Positions 36,701 to 43,818 are shown, counted from the first letter of the stretch. The stretch: 64,000 nucleotides of DNA from Lentisphaeria bacterium (GCA_017456285.1 JAFTJQ010000029.1:1-64000); one strand, 5' to 3'. Program-made: numbers and translations. Notes: generated from the letters alone by a model not told the origin.

Positions 36701-37176
36701 ACGATTTCGCTAAAGAAAAAACTTTAGCCGAATTTCAGTTTCCACGCCGAAAAAATCCTTGCCCAAACGGTTTAACACCGTCACTGGCAGACTTTTTGGC
36801 ACCAAATGATTATCTGGGGATGTTTACAGTTAGTTGCGGACTTGAAGTTGAGAAAATTTTGCAAAATAATAGTGATGAATACTATTCGCTTTTAGTCAAA
36901 ATCGTTGCCGAAACTCTCGTAGAAGCAATGGCTGAAAAACTCCATAAAATCATAGCCGAGAAATACTGGGGATTTGCAGAAGCAAATAAATCAATCGGTA
37001 TCCGCCCTGCCCCCGGTTATCCGACTTGCCCTGACCACCAATTAAAAGAAGTTATTTTCAGTCTGCTCGACGTAGAAAAACGCCTCGGTGTCAAACTCAC
37101 GGAAAACTTTATGATGAATCCTGCGGCTTCAATCTGCAGTTTCCTCATAAGCTCCGAAGAGAGTTACTACTTTTAA
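33703..37176 (+). CDS. metH: Cobalamin-dependent methionine synthase
   Basis: 1157 residues, slightly shorter than E. coli MetH (1227). The modules are in order: homocysteine-binding barrel (DGAMGTMIQKF near 19, GGCCGTSPEY near 315), pterin-binding barrel (NIGERSNVAGSRKF near 360, INMDDAML near 405), helical cap, cobalamin domain with the Co-ligand motif DVHDIGKN at about 759-766, and a C-terminal AdoMet reactivation domain with RPAPGYPTCPDH. The start is set at 33703; a longer in-frame start would lie inside the upstream gene. The organism therefore needs or makes B12. Confidence 0.94.
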   Translation: MKNQRTQLLYNQLAKRILILDGAMGTMIQKFNPQEADFRGEIFKNHRVLLKGNNDLLSINRPDIIQNIHRQYLEAGADIIETNSFNANKFSQGDYELSSYVYDIAKSAAAIAREAADEFTRLTPDKPRFVAGSVGPSGKTLSMSPDVNNAAFRDVNFDEAVDAYRDAIAGLIDGGADIILFETIFDTLNAKAAAYAAMEIFEEKGIELPIMFSGTISDASGRLLTGQTVEAFLTSVSHVPSLLSIGLNCALGASEMKPYIAEIAKNTSVFVSAHPNAGLPDDSGNYTQTPAQMAEIIKSMATEGLLNIVGGCCGTSPEYIKEIAETIKNIPPRKKITIAPKLRLAGLDAVTTSDELPFLNIGERSNVAGSRKFLNLMKEKNYAEGLQICRHQIENGAAVIDINMDDAMLNSEEVMREFLLNLSGEADIAKTPLMIDSSNWEVLTSALKCVQGKSIINSISLKEGEEPFLSKARMARKFGAAILAMAFDENGQADTVAKRVDVCRRMYKLLTEKANVPPQDIIFDPNVFAVATGMEEHNSCAADFIEAVRQIKQEMPLCTISGGISNVSFSFRGNEKVRRALHSVFLYHAIRAGLGMAIVNPAQLDIYDDIDPQLRELAEAVILNSSSDAGEKLLALASEIKASQTADDKIVTEKPLWRSENLQKRLEHALIHGDTTFLQADLCEALSQYNKALEIIEHPLMDGMREAGRLFGEGKMFLPQVVKTARTMKNAVDFLTPYLDNNDNAASAGKIVLATVKGDVHDIGKNIVSVILRCNNYEVIDLGVMVPPEKIIETAIAEKADAVALSGLITPSLAEMAYVAELMEKRGLSIPLFVGGATTSKEHTALHIQPNYSSPCIQTRDASQIVPLLNDVLNADKKIQVIEKLNAEYAEIRELFQQKNNCKSETTEIKFCKNTISATSPKIMQVETINFASKELLDYFDWNYFFKTWNVANHNSQESEQVKKSLKADAEKLLNEELLSGHGVFGIFPISSENEKVTVYDFAKEKTLAEFQFPRRKNPCPNGLTPSLADFLAPNDYLGMFTVSCGLEVEKILQNNSDEYYSLLVKIVAETLVEAMAEKLHKIIAEKYWGFAEANKSIGIRPAPGYPTCPDHQLKEVIFSLLDVEKRLGVKLTENFMMNPAASICSFLISSEESYYF

Positions 37177-37189
37177 TAATTTCGAAACA

Positions 37190-37245
37190 CCCCACGGGAG
37201 GGATGGAGCGTTGGTTCAACAGCACTTCCATCTCTCCGCCGATGA
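37190..37245 (+). other. Large hairpin after metH
   Basis: An 11-bp stem (GGAGGGATGGA near 37196-37206 with TCCATCTCTCC near 37233-37243, one G-T pair) encloses a small GTTG/CAAC hairpin. It lies 20 bases after the metH stop. Only a modest T run (GATTTTTAA) follows, so it may be a terminator or an mRNA-stabilising structure. Confidence 0.5.
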
Positions 37246-37302
37246 TTTTTAATTCTATTAAGGTCTTCTGCAAATATTTTACAATGTTTTTACAATAACG
37301 CC

Positions 37303-37331
37303 TTGAAAACAATCACTTTTTGTGGTATATT
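37303..37331 (+). promoter_or_regulatory. Promoter of the MFS gene
   Basis: TTGAAA (37303-37308), 17-bp spacer, TATATT (37326-37331); AAGGA at about 37370 is the ribosome binding site. Confidence 0.65.
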
Positions 37332-37381
37332 ATAAGAATATAAAAAATAGATTTTTGTAATTTTAGATAAGGAAGCAAACT

Positions 37382-38653
37382 ATGATTTACGATCAAATGT
37401 TAACTAAAGAACAACGCAAAAAATCACAATTTAACTACATCGGTTACAATGCCATTAACGGGGCTTCATACATGTGTATCGGCGAAACAATCATTATTCT
37501 TTTCGCTAATAAACTCGGCGCTCCGGCATACATTATTTCCATTATCGGAGCAATGTTATATTTTAGTTACCTGCTCATTCCATTGGGGTTACTCCGCACC
37601 GCAAAAGTCGGAGCGGCAAAAAGTTTAGCGGATTTCTGGCTCTATCGCAACTTGGCGGCATTGCTTATTCCGGGAAGTTTGTTGGTACACGCACATGCAC
37701 CGATGCTCTCTTACCTCATGATCATTCTCGGAGCATTTCTTTTCTACGGCTTCCGCGGTGCCGGTGTGGTCATGGCGTTTCCGCTTATGGGTGAAATTAC
37801 CGATGAAAGCGATCGAGCCAAATTTTTCGGCGCTTCCAATGCGTTTTTCTATCTTCTGGGAGTAATCGCACTTATCAGCAGTAATTTGGTGTTGAAAGTT
37901 AATAATGATGTCAAAGTTATTTCCGGAATTATTTGTGCCGGAATTTTAATCGGTTTCACGGCATTACCATTTATCAACCGCATCGATGAAACCTCTGAAA
38001 TCCGTAAATCAGCTCAACATTCATTTTGGTCTTCTATAAAAATAGCACTTACAGAACCTACCATGTGGAGGCAAATTTTTGCTGGTTGTGCAGTATCTAC
38101 CAGTATTATTCTATTGGTTCCACTGACAATCCCGATTTTAACCAAGTGCTATCATGTCAGTGACAGTTTAGCAGTAACCCTCTCAATTGTTCAGTTTGCG
38201 GCAATGATTGCAGGGTCATATTTCGGCGGGATTTTAGCAACAAAATTCGGACCGAGGAGAGTTATCATTGCTGGATTTGCCGAAGCCTTTTTGATCGCTA
38301 TTTTCTGGACAGTAGTTCCTGCAGAATTACCAAAATCATGGTACAGTTATTTAATCATGGCAACCCCATTTGCATTGAATGGTATTTTGGCAGCGATTGC
38401 ACCGAATTCTTTGGGACATTACTTCCTCTCAATCGTTCCGAAAGAGCGTCAAGTTTCAGGAATTCTTTTCATGCAGTTGGCAGTCGGAGTTATGGCAGGA
38501 GTCATGGGCATGGTGCTTTCGAGTGTATTTTTGAAAGTTGCCAATACGCTTTTTACCGAAAACTTGCAAGTATTTAAGTGCTACTATCTTTTTACATTTG
38601 TCTTTTTAGCAATCGGCTTGATCCCGATGTTCAGACTTCCCAAACTTAAATAA
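37382..38653 (+). CDS. MFS transporter
   Basis: 423 residues with about 12 membrane segments in two halves separated by a short cytoplasmic loop (about 205-220, EIRKSAQHSFWSSIK). No family-specific motif identifies the substrate. The N-terminus (MIYDQMLTKEQRKKSQFNYI) is cytoplasmic. It stands alone after the methionine genes. Its last 48 bases overlap the 3' end of the convergent 38606-39730 gene, so the two coding regions share DNA on opposite strands. Confidence 0.82.
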   Translation: MIYDQMLTKEQRKKSQFNYIGYNAINGASYMCIGETIIILFANKLGAPAYIISIIGAMLYFSYLLIPLGLLRTAKVGAAKSLADFWLYRNLAALLIPGSLLVHAHAPMLSYLMIILGAFLFYGFRGAGVVMAFPLMGEITDESDRAKFFGASNAFFYLLGVIALISSNLVLKVNNDVKVISGIICAGILIGFTALPFINRIDETSEIRKSAQHSFWSSIKIALTEPTMWRQIFAGCAVSTSIILLVPLTIPILTKCYHVSDSLAVTLSIVQFAAMIAGSYFGGILATKFGPRRVIIAGFAEAFLIAIFWTVVPAELPKSWYSYLIMATPFALNGILAAIAPNSLGHYFLSIVPKERQVSGILFMQLAVGVMAGVMGMVLSSVFLKVANTLFTENLQVFKCYYLFTFVFLAIGLIPMFRLPKLK

Positions 38654-39730
38654 TTGTTTTCGGCAGAGTGCAGGATAGAAGCAGGCAACGCTCGTGCAAA
38701 TTGCTCCTGCACCGACAAGAATAAAAACTATTAAAGTACATTGTTTTGCGGATAAATTCTTCAAAAACAAATCTGCTGTTTTCAAAACGAAACGCTGCAA
38801 AGTTCCTTTGTGGTAAGTTTTTACCGTACTGAATGCTAATGATACAGGCTTTTTCAAAACAAACATTCTAATAATTATTTTAGAATTTTTGTGCGGTGCA
38901 ACCCCGTCAAGCAACTTCAAACCGTCCTTGCCGTAATGCTGTATAATTAAATGGGTAAGTTCAGGCGATTTTTCGGCGTGCTTTACAAGTTTGGCGGCAT
39001 CAGCAGGTGAATCCATAACTTTGAACATATCTCTGGTGCGAATAAAACCTGACTTGTCCAATAGTTTTTTGGTATCACTAAAAAATGCTTTACTTGAAGA
39101 ATCCAATTTGCGTGTTTGAGTAATTTTTTTGGTCATCTGCAAAATTGAATCCGCCATTTTTTCTGACATCGCCCCGACCTTTCTAATCGCTTTCAAGGCG
39201 GCAGGTGCCCAGTCGGCAAAGTCAATAAATTCAGTCGCAATTCCGCATGAAGCAAGCGCAATTATCACCACATCAGTCTCTTGCTTGGTTATTTTGTAAT
39301 ACCCCTGTAATGCCAAATCCCGAATATCTCCATACAACAACATATCCGAAGCCATACTGCCGCCGAGTTCTTCTATTGAGTTGTCGGGATTGCCGGTAAT
39401 AAATGCCCTGCCCCCTTTGTAAATTCGATTCCAAACCTTTTTGGATTCTTTTTCGCATTGCTTGCGTAACTCCTCTGCTTCGGGAGCGGACGGCAAGTTA
39501 GAGTTTATAATGTTGTCGCAAAGCACCTTTGCTTCGCCCCACTTTTTTTCCGCCATTAAGTTTTTAACATCCCGAATGTAGTCGTAGTCCGGTAAAGCCT
39601 TAAGCTCCTGCATAACCGCTTCAATCGGATCATAGTTGCGATAATAGATTACCACAAAAGCCAAAATAAAAAATAAACCTGCCCAAACTCCCCATTTGAG
39701 CTGCTTCAATATAATCTTAAACCTATCCAT
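38606..39730 (-). CDS. Hypothetical two-TM protein of the GTPase module
   Basis: 374 residues, not recognised. One membrane helix near the N-terminus (about 15-30, WAGLFFILAFVVIYYR) and one near the C-terminus (about 338-362, LIVFILVGAGAICTSVACFY) bracket a large, mostly helical, charged middle. The helix-rich VVIIALASCGIATEFIDFADWAPAALKAIRKVGAMSEKM segment is its most distinctive part. It is the last gene of the minus-strand module led by YcjX/YcjF-like genes, but 202 bases of hairpin-rich DNA separate it from the YcjF-like gene. A scaffold or stress-membrane role is speculation. Confidence 0.7.
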   Translation of the reverse strand: MDRFKIILKQLKWGVWAGLFFILAFVVIYYRNYDPIEAVMQELKALPDYDYIRDVKNLMAEKKWGEAKVLCDNIINSNLPSAPEAEELRKQCEKESKKVWNRIYKGGRAFITGNPDNSIEELGGSMASDMLLYGDIRDLALQGYYKITKQETDVVIIALASCGIATEFIDFADWAPAALKAIRKVGAMSEKMADSILQMTKKITQTRKLDSSSKAFFSDTKKLLDKSGFIRTRDMFKVMDSPADAAKLVKHAEKSPELTHLIIQHYGKDGLKLLDGVAPHKNSKIIIRMFVLKKPVSLAFSTVKTYHKGTLQRFVLKTADLFLKNLSAKQCTLIVFILVGAGAICTSVACFYPALCRKQLFKFGKSEHRDQADC

Positions 39731-39814
39731 AAAAAAACTCCTAATCCAACCTTAAATAAAATAACCCCTACTCCCCCAAAAAACAAGTTGTAAACCAATA
39801 AAATTATCTGTTTT

Positions 39815-39925
39815 TTTATAGGGGGCGACTTATGTCGTCTCCCCCTATAACCCCCTCGACACCAGCACAAGTGCTGGACTTCGAGGGAATTCATAGGAGT
39901 AGTCGCTACACTCCCCTCCTCTAAA
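39815..39925. repeat. Cluster of three inverted repeats inside the GTPase module
   Basis: Three hairpins in 110 bases: TATAGGGGGCGAC paired with GTCG-TCT-CCCCCTATA (about 39818-39850); CCCTCGA-CA-CCAGCAC paired with GTGCTGG-AC-TTCGAGGG (about 39851-39889); and a weaker GGAGT/ACTCC pair (about 39896-39916). They fill the gap between the YcjF-like gene and the 374-residue gene. In style they resemble the hairpins of repeat copies A and B but share no long sequence with them. Confidence 0.65.
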
Positions 39926-39932
39926 TTCCCCG

Positions 39933-41438
39933 TTATTTCATCTTCAAAGGACGAACTTGTTTTTGAACATATTTCCCTAATTTTGATATAATTAGATAAA
40001 AAACCATCGCTTCAGATAACTTACCTGTTGTTTTCGATGCTCCAGTCGTTACCCAAGAAGGTACAGAAGAAATCTTAAAATATTCCAAAAGTGCATTTAA
40101 GCCATTTTGAACCACCCCTTCGATTGCTGTTGCACCTAACTGAACCATTCCTGCAAAATAAGAATTTACAATCATCCATGATATTAAAATAACACTTTTA
40201 TGCCAATTGGGTTTTAACGCATAAATTAACATTAAGTCCTTCACTAACGATAGACATGCAGCCAACATAATAAATCTGTCAAAAATAGAAAAAGGTGAAA
40301 TTGTGCCTAGAATACTTGCTTTCATAGCATAATTTTTAATTCTCATATTGGCAACATAATCTAACTCTCTTAAAAATACCTCAAAAGAGTTGACCCATTC
40401 TTTTGATGAAACACGTAAATAATCATTTGCTAATTTATCTCTTTTTCTAATTATTTCATTAATTTTTTCTTTTTTACACCCCAACTTTTTTAAAGTTGTT
40501 TCAATATCAGAATATTCATTATTCAATAATGATTTTAATTTTTTTGTAATTATAGAATATTCTGATATTTTATGCAAATTATTGCGAGCATTTAGTTCTT
40601 TAATGTGTATTTGTGGAGAAGAATGTAATTTACATATAGAGCGAATTATTTTTGCAATTACAATCAAAATAATAATTGAACATAACACCATAAAAATTAT
40701 TAAAGGTATTTTTATGAAAAATGAAATATTTTGTATATCTGCACAAAAAGCCGCAAATTCAGTAACTATAAAACATCCTAAAATAGCAGCCACAAATATT
40801 AACACTCCAATTAATATTCTATTTATTTTCATAATAAACTTATGGCATGCATTATGTTCAAAATTCTCATCAAATTTTACATCTTGTTGATTAGAAGTCG
40901 CAGGAATTGTAGCAATAGGCTCTTCTTGTGGCATATCAATAGGCGGACCAATAGGACTTTTGTGTGGTCTACCAACTTCGGTATCACCCCCTCGTATGGT
41001 GGTATTGGGAACAACAATAGGTCTATCATTAATAGTAATCTTATTGGCTGGTTTATTTACTTCAACCTTATCAACATTTTTTACATCTTGTTGATTAGAA
41101 GTCGCAGGAATTGTAGCAATAGGCTCTTCTTGTGGCATATCAATAGGCGGACCAATAGGACTTTTGTGTGGTCTACCAAGTATTGTATTGCCTTTACGAA
41201 GCGGCACAGATTTTTGAGAAAACTCTTTAAATTCAGAATAACTTATAGTCTTTTCTTCACAAGGAGATAGACTATGAGATTTATTACGTACATCTTGTTT
41301 CATAATTTCTATATGCTTATTTAGTGCATTTTGAAATTCTTTTGTGCCAAGATCAATATCTTTAACAATCTCTGCTTGGTCTTCTTTGTGTTCAACTATC
41401 ATTTGAGATATGGGTGGTTGTTTTTTAGGTCGCAACAT
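39933..41438 (-). CDS. YcjF-like (DUF697-type) membrane protein with duplicated linker
   Basis: 501 residues. Residues 1 to about 190 are a polar, Pro/Lys-rich cytoplasmic region containing a 33-residue segment twice (about 88-120 and 156-188; core GRPHKSPIGPPIDMPQEE). Two membrane helices follow (about 207-232 and 240-265), then a coiled, charged region. A C-terminal hydrophobic domain (about 370-490) with SPFSIFDRFIML, YALKPNWHKSVIL and NSYFAGMVQLGATAIEG resembles the DUF697 end of E. coli YcjF. It lies 20 bases after the YcjX-like GTPase gene, the same pairing as ycjX-ycjF in the enterobacterial phage-shock regulon. Function is inferred from family and context only. Confidence 0.72.
   Translation of the reverse strand: MLRPKKQPPISQMIVEHKEDQAEIVKDIDLGTKEFQNALNKHIEIMKQDVRNKSHSLSPCEEKTISYSEFKEFSQKSVPLRKGNTILGRPHKSPIGPPIDMPQEEPIATIPATSNQQDVKNVDKVEVNKPANKITINDRPIVVPNTTIRGGDTEVGRPHKSPIGPPIDMPQEEPIATIPATSNQQDVKFDENFEHNACHKFIMKINRILIGVLIFVAAILGCFIVTEFAAFCADIQNISFFIKIPLIIFMVLCSIIILIVIAKIIRSICKLHSSPQIHIKELNARNNLHKISEYSIITKKLKSLLNNEYSDIETTLKKLGCKKEKINEIIRKRDKLANDYLRVSSKEWVNSFEVFLRELDYVANMRIKNYAMKASILGTISPFSIFDRFIMLAACLSLVKDLMLIYALKPNWHKSVILISWMIVNSYFAGMVQLGATAIEGVVQNGLNALLEYFKISSVPSWVTTGASKTTGKLSEAMVFYLIISKLGKYVQKQVRPLKMK
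40875..40975. repeat. 101-bp direct repeat, copy 1
   Basis: Identical over 101 bp to 41079-41179, offset 204 bp (68 codons), so in frame within the YcjF-like gene. Confidence 0.9.
41079..41179. repeat. 101-bp direct repeat, copy 2
   Basis: Perfect second copy of 40875-40975. Identity at DNA level, including third codon positions, points to a recent duplication or gene conversion. Confidence 0.9.
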
Positions 41439-41458
41439 GATTTTACCTCACAACAAAT

Positions 41459-42712
41459 TTATTTATCTTGATCTTCAGTTATAAAATGAAAAATTTTATC
41501 TAAATTAGTTTGAGCAGGAGGTGCATTATTATAATCGCCGGGACTCACGGTCCAAAAACAATATTGTTCAGAAGACCAATTTAACGGCCATTCATTAGGT
41601 AATTTAGCAACCACTTCATAATTATTACCATCATCACACATTCCTATTACTGTTCCTCGTTCATCTATTCGAGTAGATCTAAAAGCAGAACAAGTAAAAC
41701 TTTTTGATTTTATATCTTTAGATTTACATCTCAAAACCAATTTGTCCAATAAAGTATTTAACTTATCTAAATTTTCACCTGTAACCAAATCAGATTTTGT
41801 TGCGACAAATGCTATTCGCGGAGGATTTTTACCAATATGATTATACAGAGACATAAACTTATTTGGTTTAACCTTATCAAAAAAAGTTTTAATTTCATAT
41901 TCGCATTTATACAATGCCTGTCGACCTGCATTCAAAATATCAAATATATCCACACAAACAATAAAATTATCACAACTATTTATCTCATCAAAAAGAGGTT
42001 TTATAACTTTTTTCTTATAATTTTTATATCTATTCTCAAAAATTTTTGTCAATTTGCCAGTTCGAAATTTTTGCGGAAGAGGTGCAAAATCACCATATTC
42101 CCAAATTGCTTTATTATAGTAATTATTACCTTCTATATCCTCTTCCGATAACATAGTTCCATTTTCAGCTAAATAATATGTAGATGGAGTAATAGGCGAA
42201 TAATTTAATATAAAAGCTTTTAATAAATCCTTATATAATCTAATAACCGTTTCTTCTTTCAACTCTATTTTTTCCAATTTATCACAAAATGTTTGCACTA
42301 TATTTTTTAAACTTGGTTCATTATCCCAATATTTGAATAATGTATCACTCCACTCCGCATAATTTTTACTTTGCCAAATTTGAATATCTGACATACGTTC
42401 ACCGGGAATATCGATAAATGTCACATTACGTGTCAAAAAACAATCTTCACGTTTATATTTACAGGTAACTTTTGCATAATCTGTTGTTTTATCAGGCCAT
42501 TTTTTAAACTGAGCAAAAATATTTTTATTTTTTATATAATTAAATTCCTTATCTTTATCAGATATTATTTCACAATCAGTAATTTGAGGAGAATCAAATT
42601 TATCTCTATCATGAGCATCCAGATGCCACAATAAAGATGTTAAAAAAACAGTTTTCCCACAATTAGAAGTTCCTAAAATTCCAATTTTATGATTTCCAGT
42701 CCAATTAAACAT
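41459..42712 (-). CDS. YcjX-like P-loop GTPase
   Basis: 417 residues. Walker A is GTSNCGKT at 14-21, followed by VFLTSLLWHL as in YcjX. FIDIPGE at 99-105 is the G3 motif in the YcjX form (D-x-P-G-E), followed by MSDIQIWQSKNYAEWS, matching the LDLPLL...WS segment of YcjX. FVATKSD at 302-308 is G4, and CSAFRST near 345 replaces the family's A-x-R-A-T-R. The end (LPNEWPLNWS, then an FW-x-V-x-P segment and a C-terminal LDKIFHFI) also fits YcjX. These are stress-linked GTPases, likely working with a YcjF-type membrane partner, which here is the next gene. Compared with YcjX it is about 50 residues shorter. Confidence 0.75.
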   Translation of the reverse strand: MFNWTGNHKIGILGTSNCGKTVFLTSLLWHLDAHDRDKFDSPQITDCEIISDKDKEFNYIKNKNIFAQFKKWPDKTTDYAKVTCKYKREDCFLTRNVTFIDIPGERMSDIQIWQSKNYAEWSDTLFKYWDNEPSLKNIVQTFCDKLEKIELKEETVIRLYKDLLKAFILNYSPITPSTYYLAENGTMLSEEDIEGNNYYNKAIWEYGDFAPLPQKFRTGKLTKIFENRYKNYKKKVIKPLFDEINSCDNFIVCVDIFDILNAGRQALYKCEYEIKTFFDKVKPNKFMSLYNHIGKNPPRIAFVATKSDLVTGENLDKLNTLLDKLVLRCKSKDIKSKSFTCSAFRSTRIDERGTVIGMCDDGNNYEVVAKLPNEWPLNWSSEQYCFWTVSPGDYNNAPPAQTNLDKIFHFITEDQDK

Positions 42713-42741
42713 TTTCTTTATTTCTTTCTTTGTTTTGTGTT

Positions 42742-43218
42742 TTATAAATTTGATGTTTGTTGTTTATGTTTATAATATTTAATTATATAATTCAATATTC
42801 CGCTGAGGACTAAAATAATACCAATACTCATAACGGACACCCAAAGCCAAGTGCCGAAAACCGGTCCTTGTTGCGTAACTTCAACAAGATTTTCTACGAT
42901 TTGAGTTTCTTTGCCTGCTGCATTGCCAATTACGGCTCCGGCACCGCCAAAAATTCCAGCAAGAATTAAACATACTGCTCCGGCAGGAATTCCAATTCCG
43001 GTGCCACATGCAACAATGCCAACCCCTCCGATTACAGCTCCGGCAGTCGCACCACCGGCAGCGCCGATAGTTGCTCCGACGGCAGTAGTTACCCCCTTAT
43101 TGCCTTTGATTGTCTCGGTTTGCATCTGTTGTTCAATCCACGTTTTTGTAGCAGATTTCATTCCGAAACTAATCACAATTAAGACAATTCCAACTAAAAT
43201 AATAAAAAATGATTTCAT
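42742..43218 (-). CDS. Glycine-zipper membrane protein
   Basis: 158 residues. An N-terminal hydrophobic helix (IILVGIVLIVISFGM) is followed by a short polar loop and then a long Gly/Ala-rich stretch (about 48-98; GATIGAAGGATAGAVIGG is typical). A C-terminal membrane helix (about 122-146, TWLWVSVMSIGIILVLSGIL) and a basic tail end the protein. Glycine zippers pack tightly in membranes and often oligomerise. It lies 29 bases before the YcjX-like gene. Its leader repeats that of the 64-residue gene, with a GAAAGGGGAAA ribosome-binding region. Confidence 0.75.
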   Translation of the reverse strand: MKSFFIILVGIVLIVISFGMKSATKTWIEQQMQTETIKGNKGVTTAVGATIGAAGGATAGAVIGGVGIVACGTGIGIPAGAVCLILAGIFGGAGAVIGNAAGKETQIVENLVEVTQQGPVFGTWLWVSVMSIGIILVLSGILNYIIKYYKHKQQTSNL

Positions 43219-43220
43219 TG

Positions 43221-43241
43221 TTTCCCCTTTCGGTTAAGTTA
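43221..43241. repeat. 21-bp leader repeat, copy 1
   Basis: Identical to 43460-43480. On the minus strand it reads TAACTTAACCGAAAGGGGAAA and provides the ribosome binding site just before the glycine-zipper gene. Confidence 0.85.
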
Positions 43242-43258
43242 GTATTTGTTATAAAAAA

Positions 43259-43453
43259 TTATTTGTTTTTATTTATTTTTATGATTTGGTTATAGATGAT
43301 TTTAAGATTAAGTAATATATCTAATATGATACTTATACCCACCACATACCAAATTGGGATAAAAAATATTGCAATTAATCCCAAAATTATTCTTATCCAT
43401 AATAATTTCGTTAATCTTTGATCAACAATCATTCCGCTCACCTGCTTTCTCAT
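43259..43453 (-). CDS. Small membrane protein (64 residues)
   Basis: A short basic N-terminus (MRKQVSG) is followed by two hydrophobic segments (about 18-36 and 37-52) and a Lys-rich tail. It is supported by a good Shine-Dalgarno (GAAAGGGG) at the same spacing as the neighbouring gene, and by its place at the head of the module, 40 bases before the glycine-zipper gene. No family is recognised. Lys at both ends suggests both termini are cytoplasmic (inference). Confidence 0.65.
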   Translation of the reverse strand: MRKQVSGMIVDQRLTKLLWIRIILGLIAIFFIPIWYVVGISIILDILLNLKIIYNQIIKINKNK

Positions 43454-43459
43454 TTTTCT

Positions 43460-43480
43460 TTTCCCCTTTCGGTTAAGTTA
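43460..43480. repeat. 21-bp leader repeat, copy 2
   Basis: Second copy of the leader element at 43221-43241, upstream of the 64-residue membrane protein gene. Confidence 0.85.
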
Positions 43481-43537
43481 AAGTTAATATTAGTAATTAT
43501 TATTTGGTGATTGATTTTTTTTCGGAATGGGGATTTT

Positions 43538-43764
43538 TACAATAAAAAAAGGCACATTCCGAAGAAGTGCCTATCCTCAACGCTCACCACAAGCGTACAA
43601 AAGCTACACAAACTCGGAACATGCCAAGTTTCAAAACTTGACAGAACCAAGCTAAACGTAACTTTTGTAACTCATTATCTTTTGAAGTGGTGATTCGAGG
43701 ATAGACGATTACAATCTGTTCTTATCTTTAATTTTTCTAAAACAAAAACTTTTAATTTCAGTTT
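43538..43764 (-). ncRNA. ssrS: Rod-shaped structured RNA, candidate 6S RNA
   Basis: Read on the minus strand, 43704-43571 folds into one long rod. The closing stem is CUAUCCUC..UCACCAC with GUGGUGA..GAGGAUAG. An asymmetric bubble follows (about 16 bases on the 5' side, about 5 on the 3' side). A 12-bp stem (UACAAAAGUUAC with GUAGCUUUUGUA), a 7-bp stem (AGCUUGG with CCGAGUU) and a 9-bp end hairpin (UGUCAAGUU, loop UUGA, AACUUGGCA) complete it. A terminator hairpin with T run follows at 43570-43544. A long hairpin with a central bubble is the 6S RNA plan, here shorter (134-base core) than the usual 160-190. The adjacent purine gene also recalls reported 6S contexts. The identity as 6S is inferred; the structured RNA itself is well supported. 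Confidence 0.55.
43541..43570 (-). terminator. Terminator of the structured RNA
   Basis: GGCACTTC-TTCG-GAATGTGCC hairpin followed by seven T on the minus strand, before the membrane module begins. Confidence 0.85.
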
Positions 43765-43770
43765 TTAAGT

Positions 43771-43799
43771 AATATAATATCAATATAAATAAATTGCAA
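43771..43799 (-). promoter_or_regulatory. Candidate promoter of the structured RNA
   Basis: On the minus strand TTGCAA (43799-43794), 17-bp spacer, TATATT (43776-43771). Transcription would start near 43764, about 55 bases before the closing stem. Confidence 0.5.
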
Positions 43800-43818
43800 A
43801 TAAAGAAACTAAAAAAAT

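Noticed and set aside
39706..39894. 62-codon minus-strand frame upstream of the two-TM protein gene
   Set aside because: It consists of inverted-repeat sequence and overlaps the start of the supported gene.
40842..41270. Plus-strand frame opposite the YcjF-like gene with an internal repeat
   Set aside because: It is the antisense reading of the 101-bp duplicated coding segment; no ribosome binding site, and the minus-strand protein has clear domains.
41459..42712. GTPase as a DO-GTPase-type defence component
   Set aside because: The D-I-P-G-E and downstream W-S pattern and the adjacent DUF697-like partner fit YcjX better; no nuclease or effector gene is nearby.
43511..43693. 60-codon frame over the structured RNA
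   Set aside because: It lies across the terminator and stems of the RNA on the opposite strand and has no ribosome binding site.
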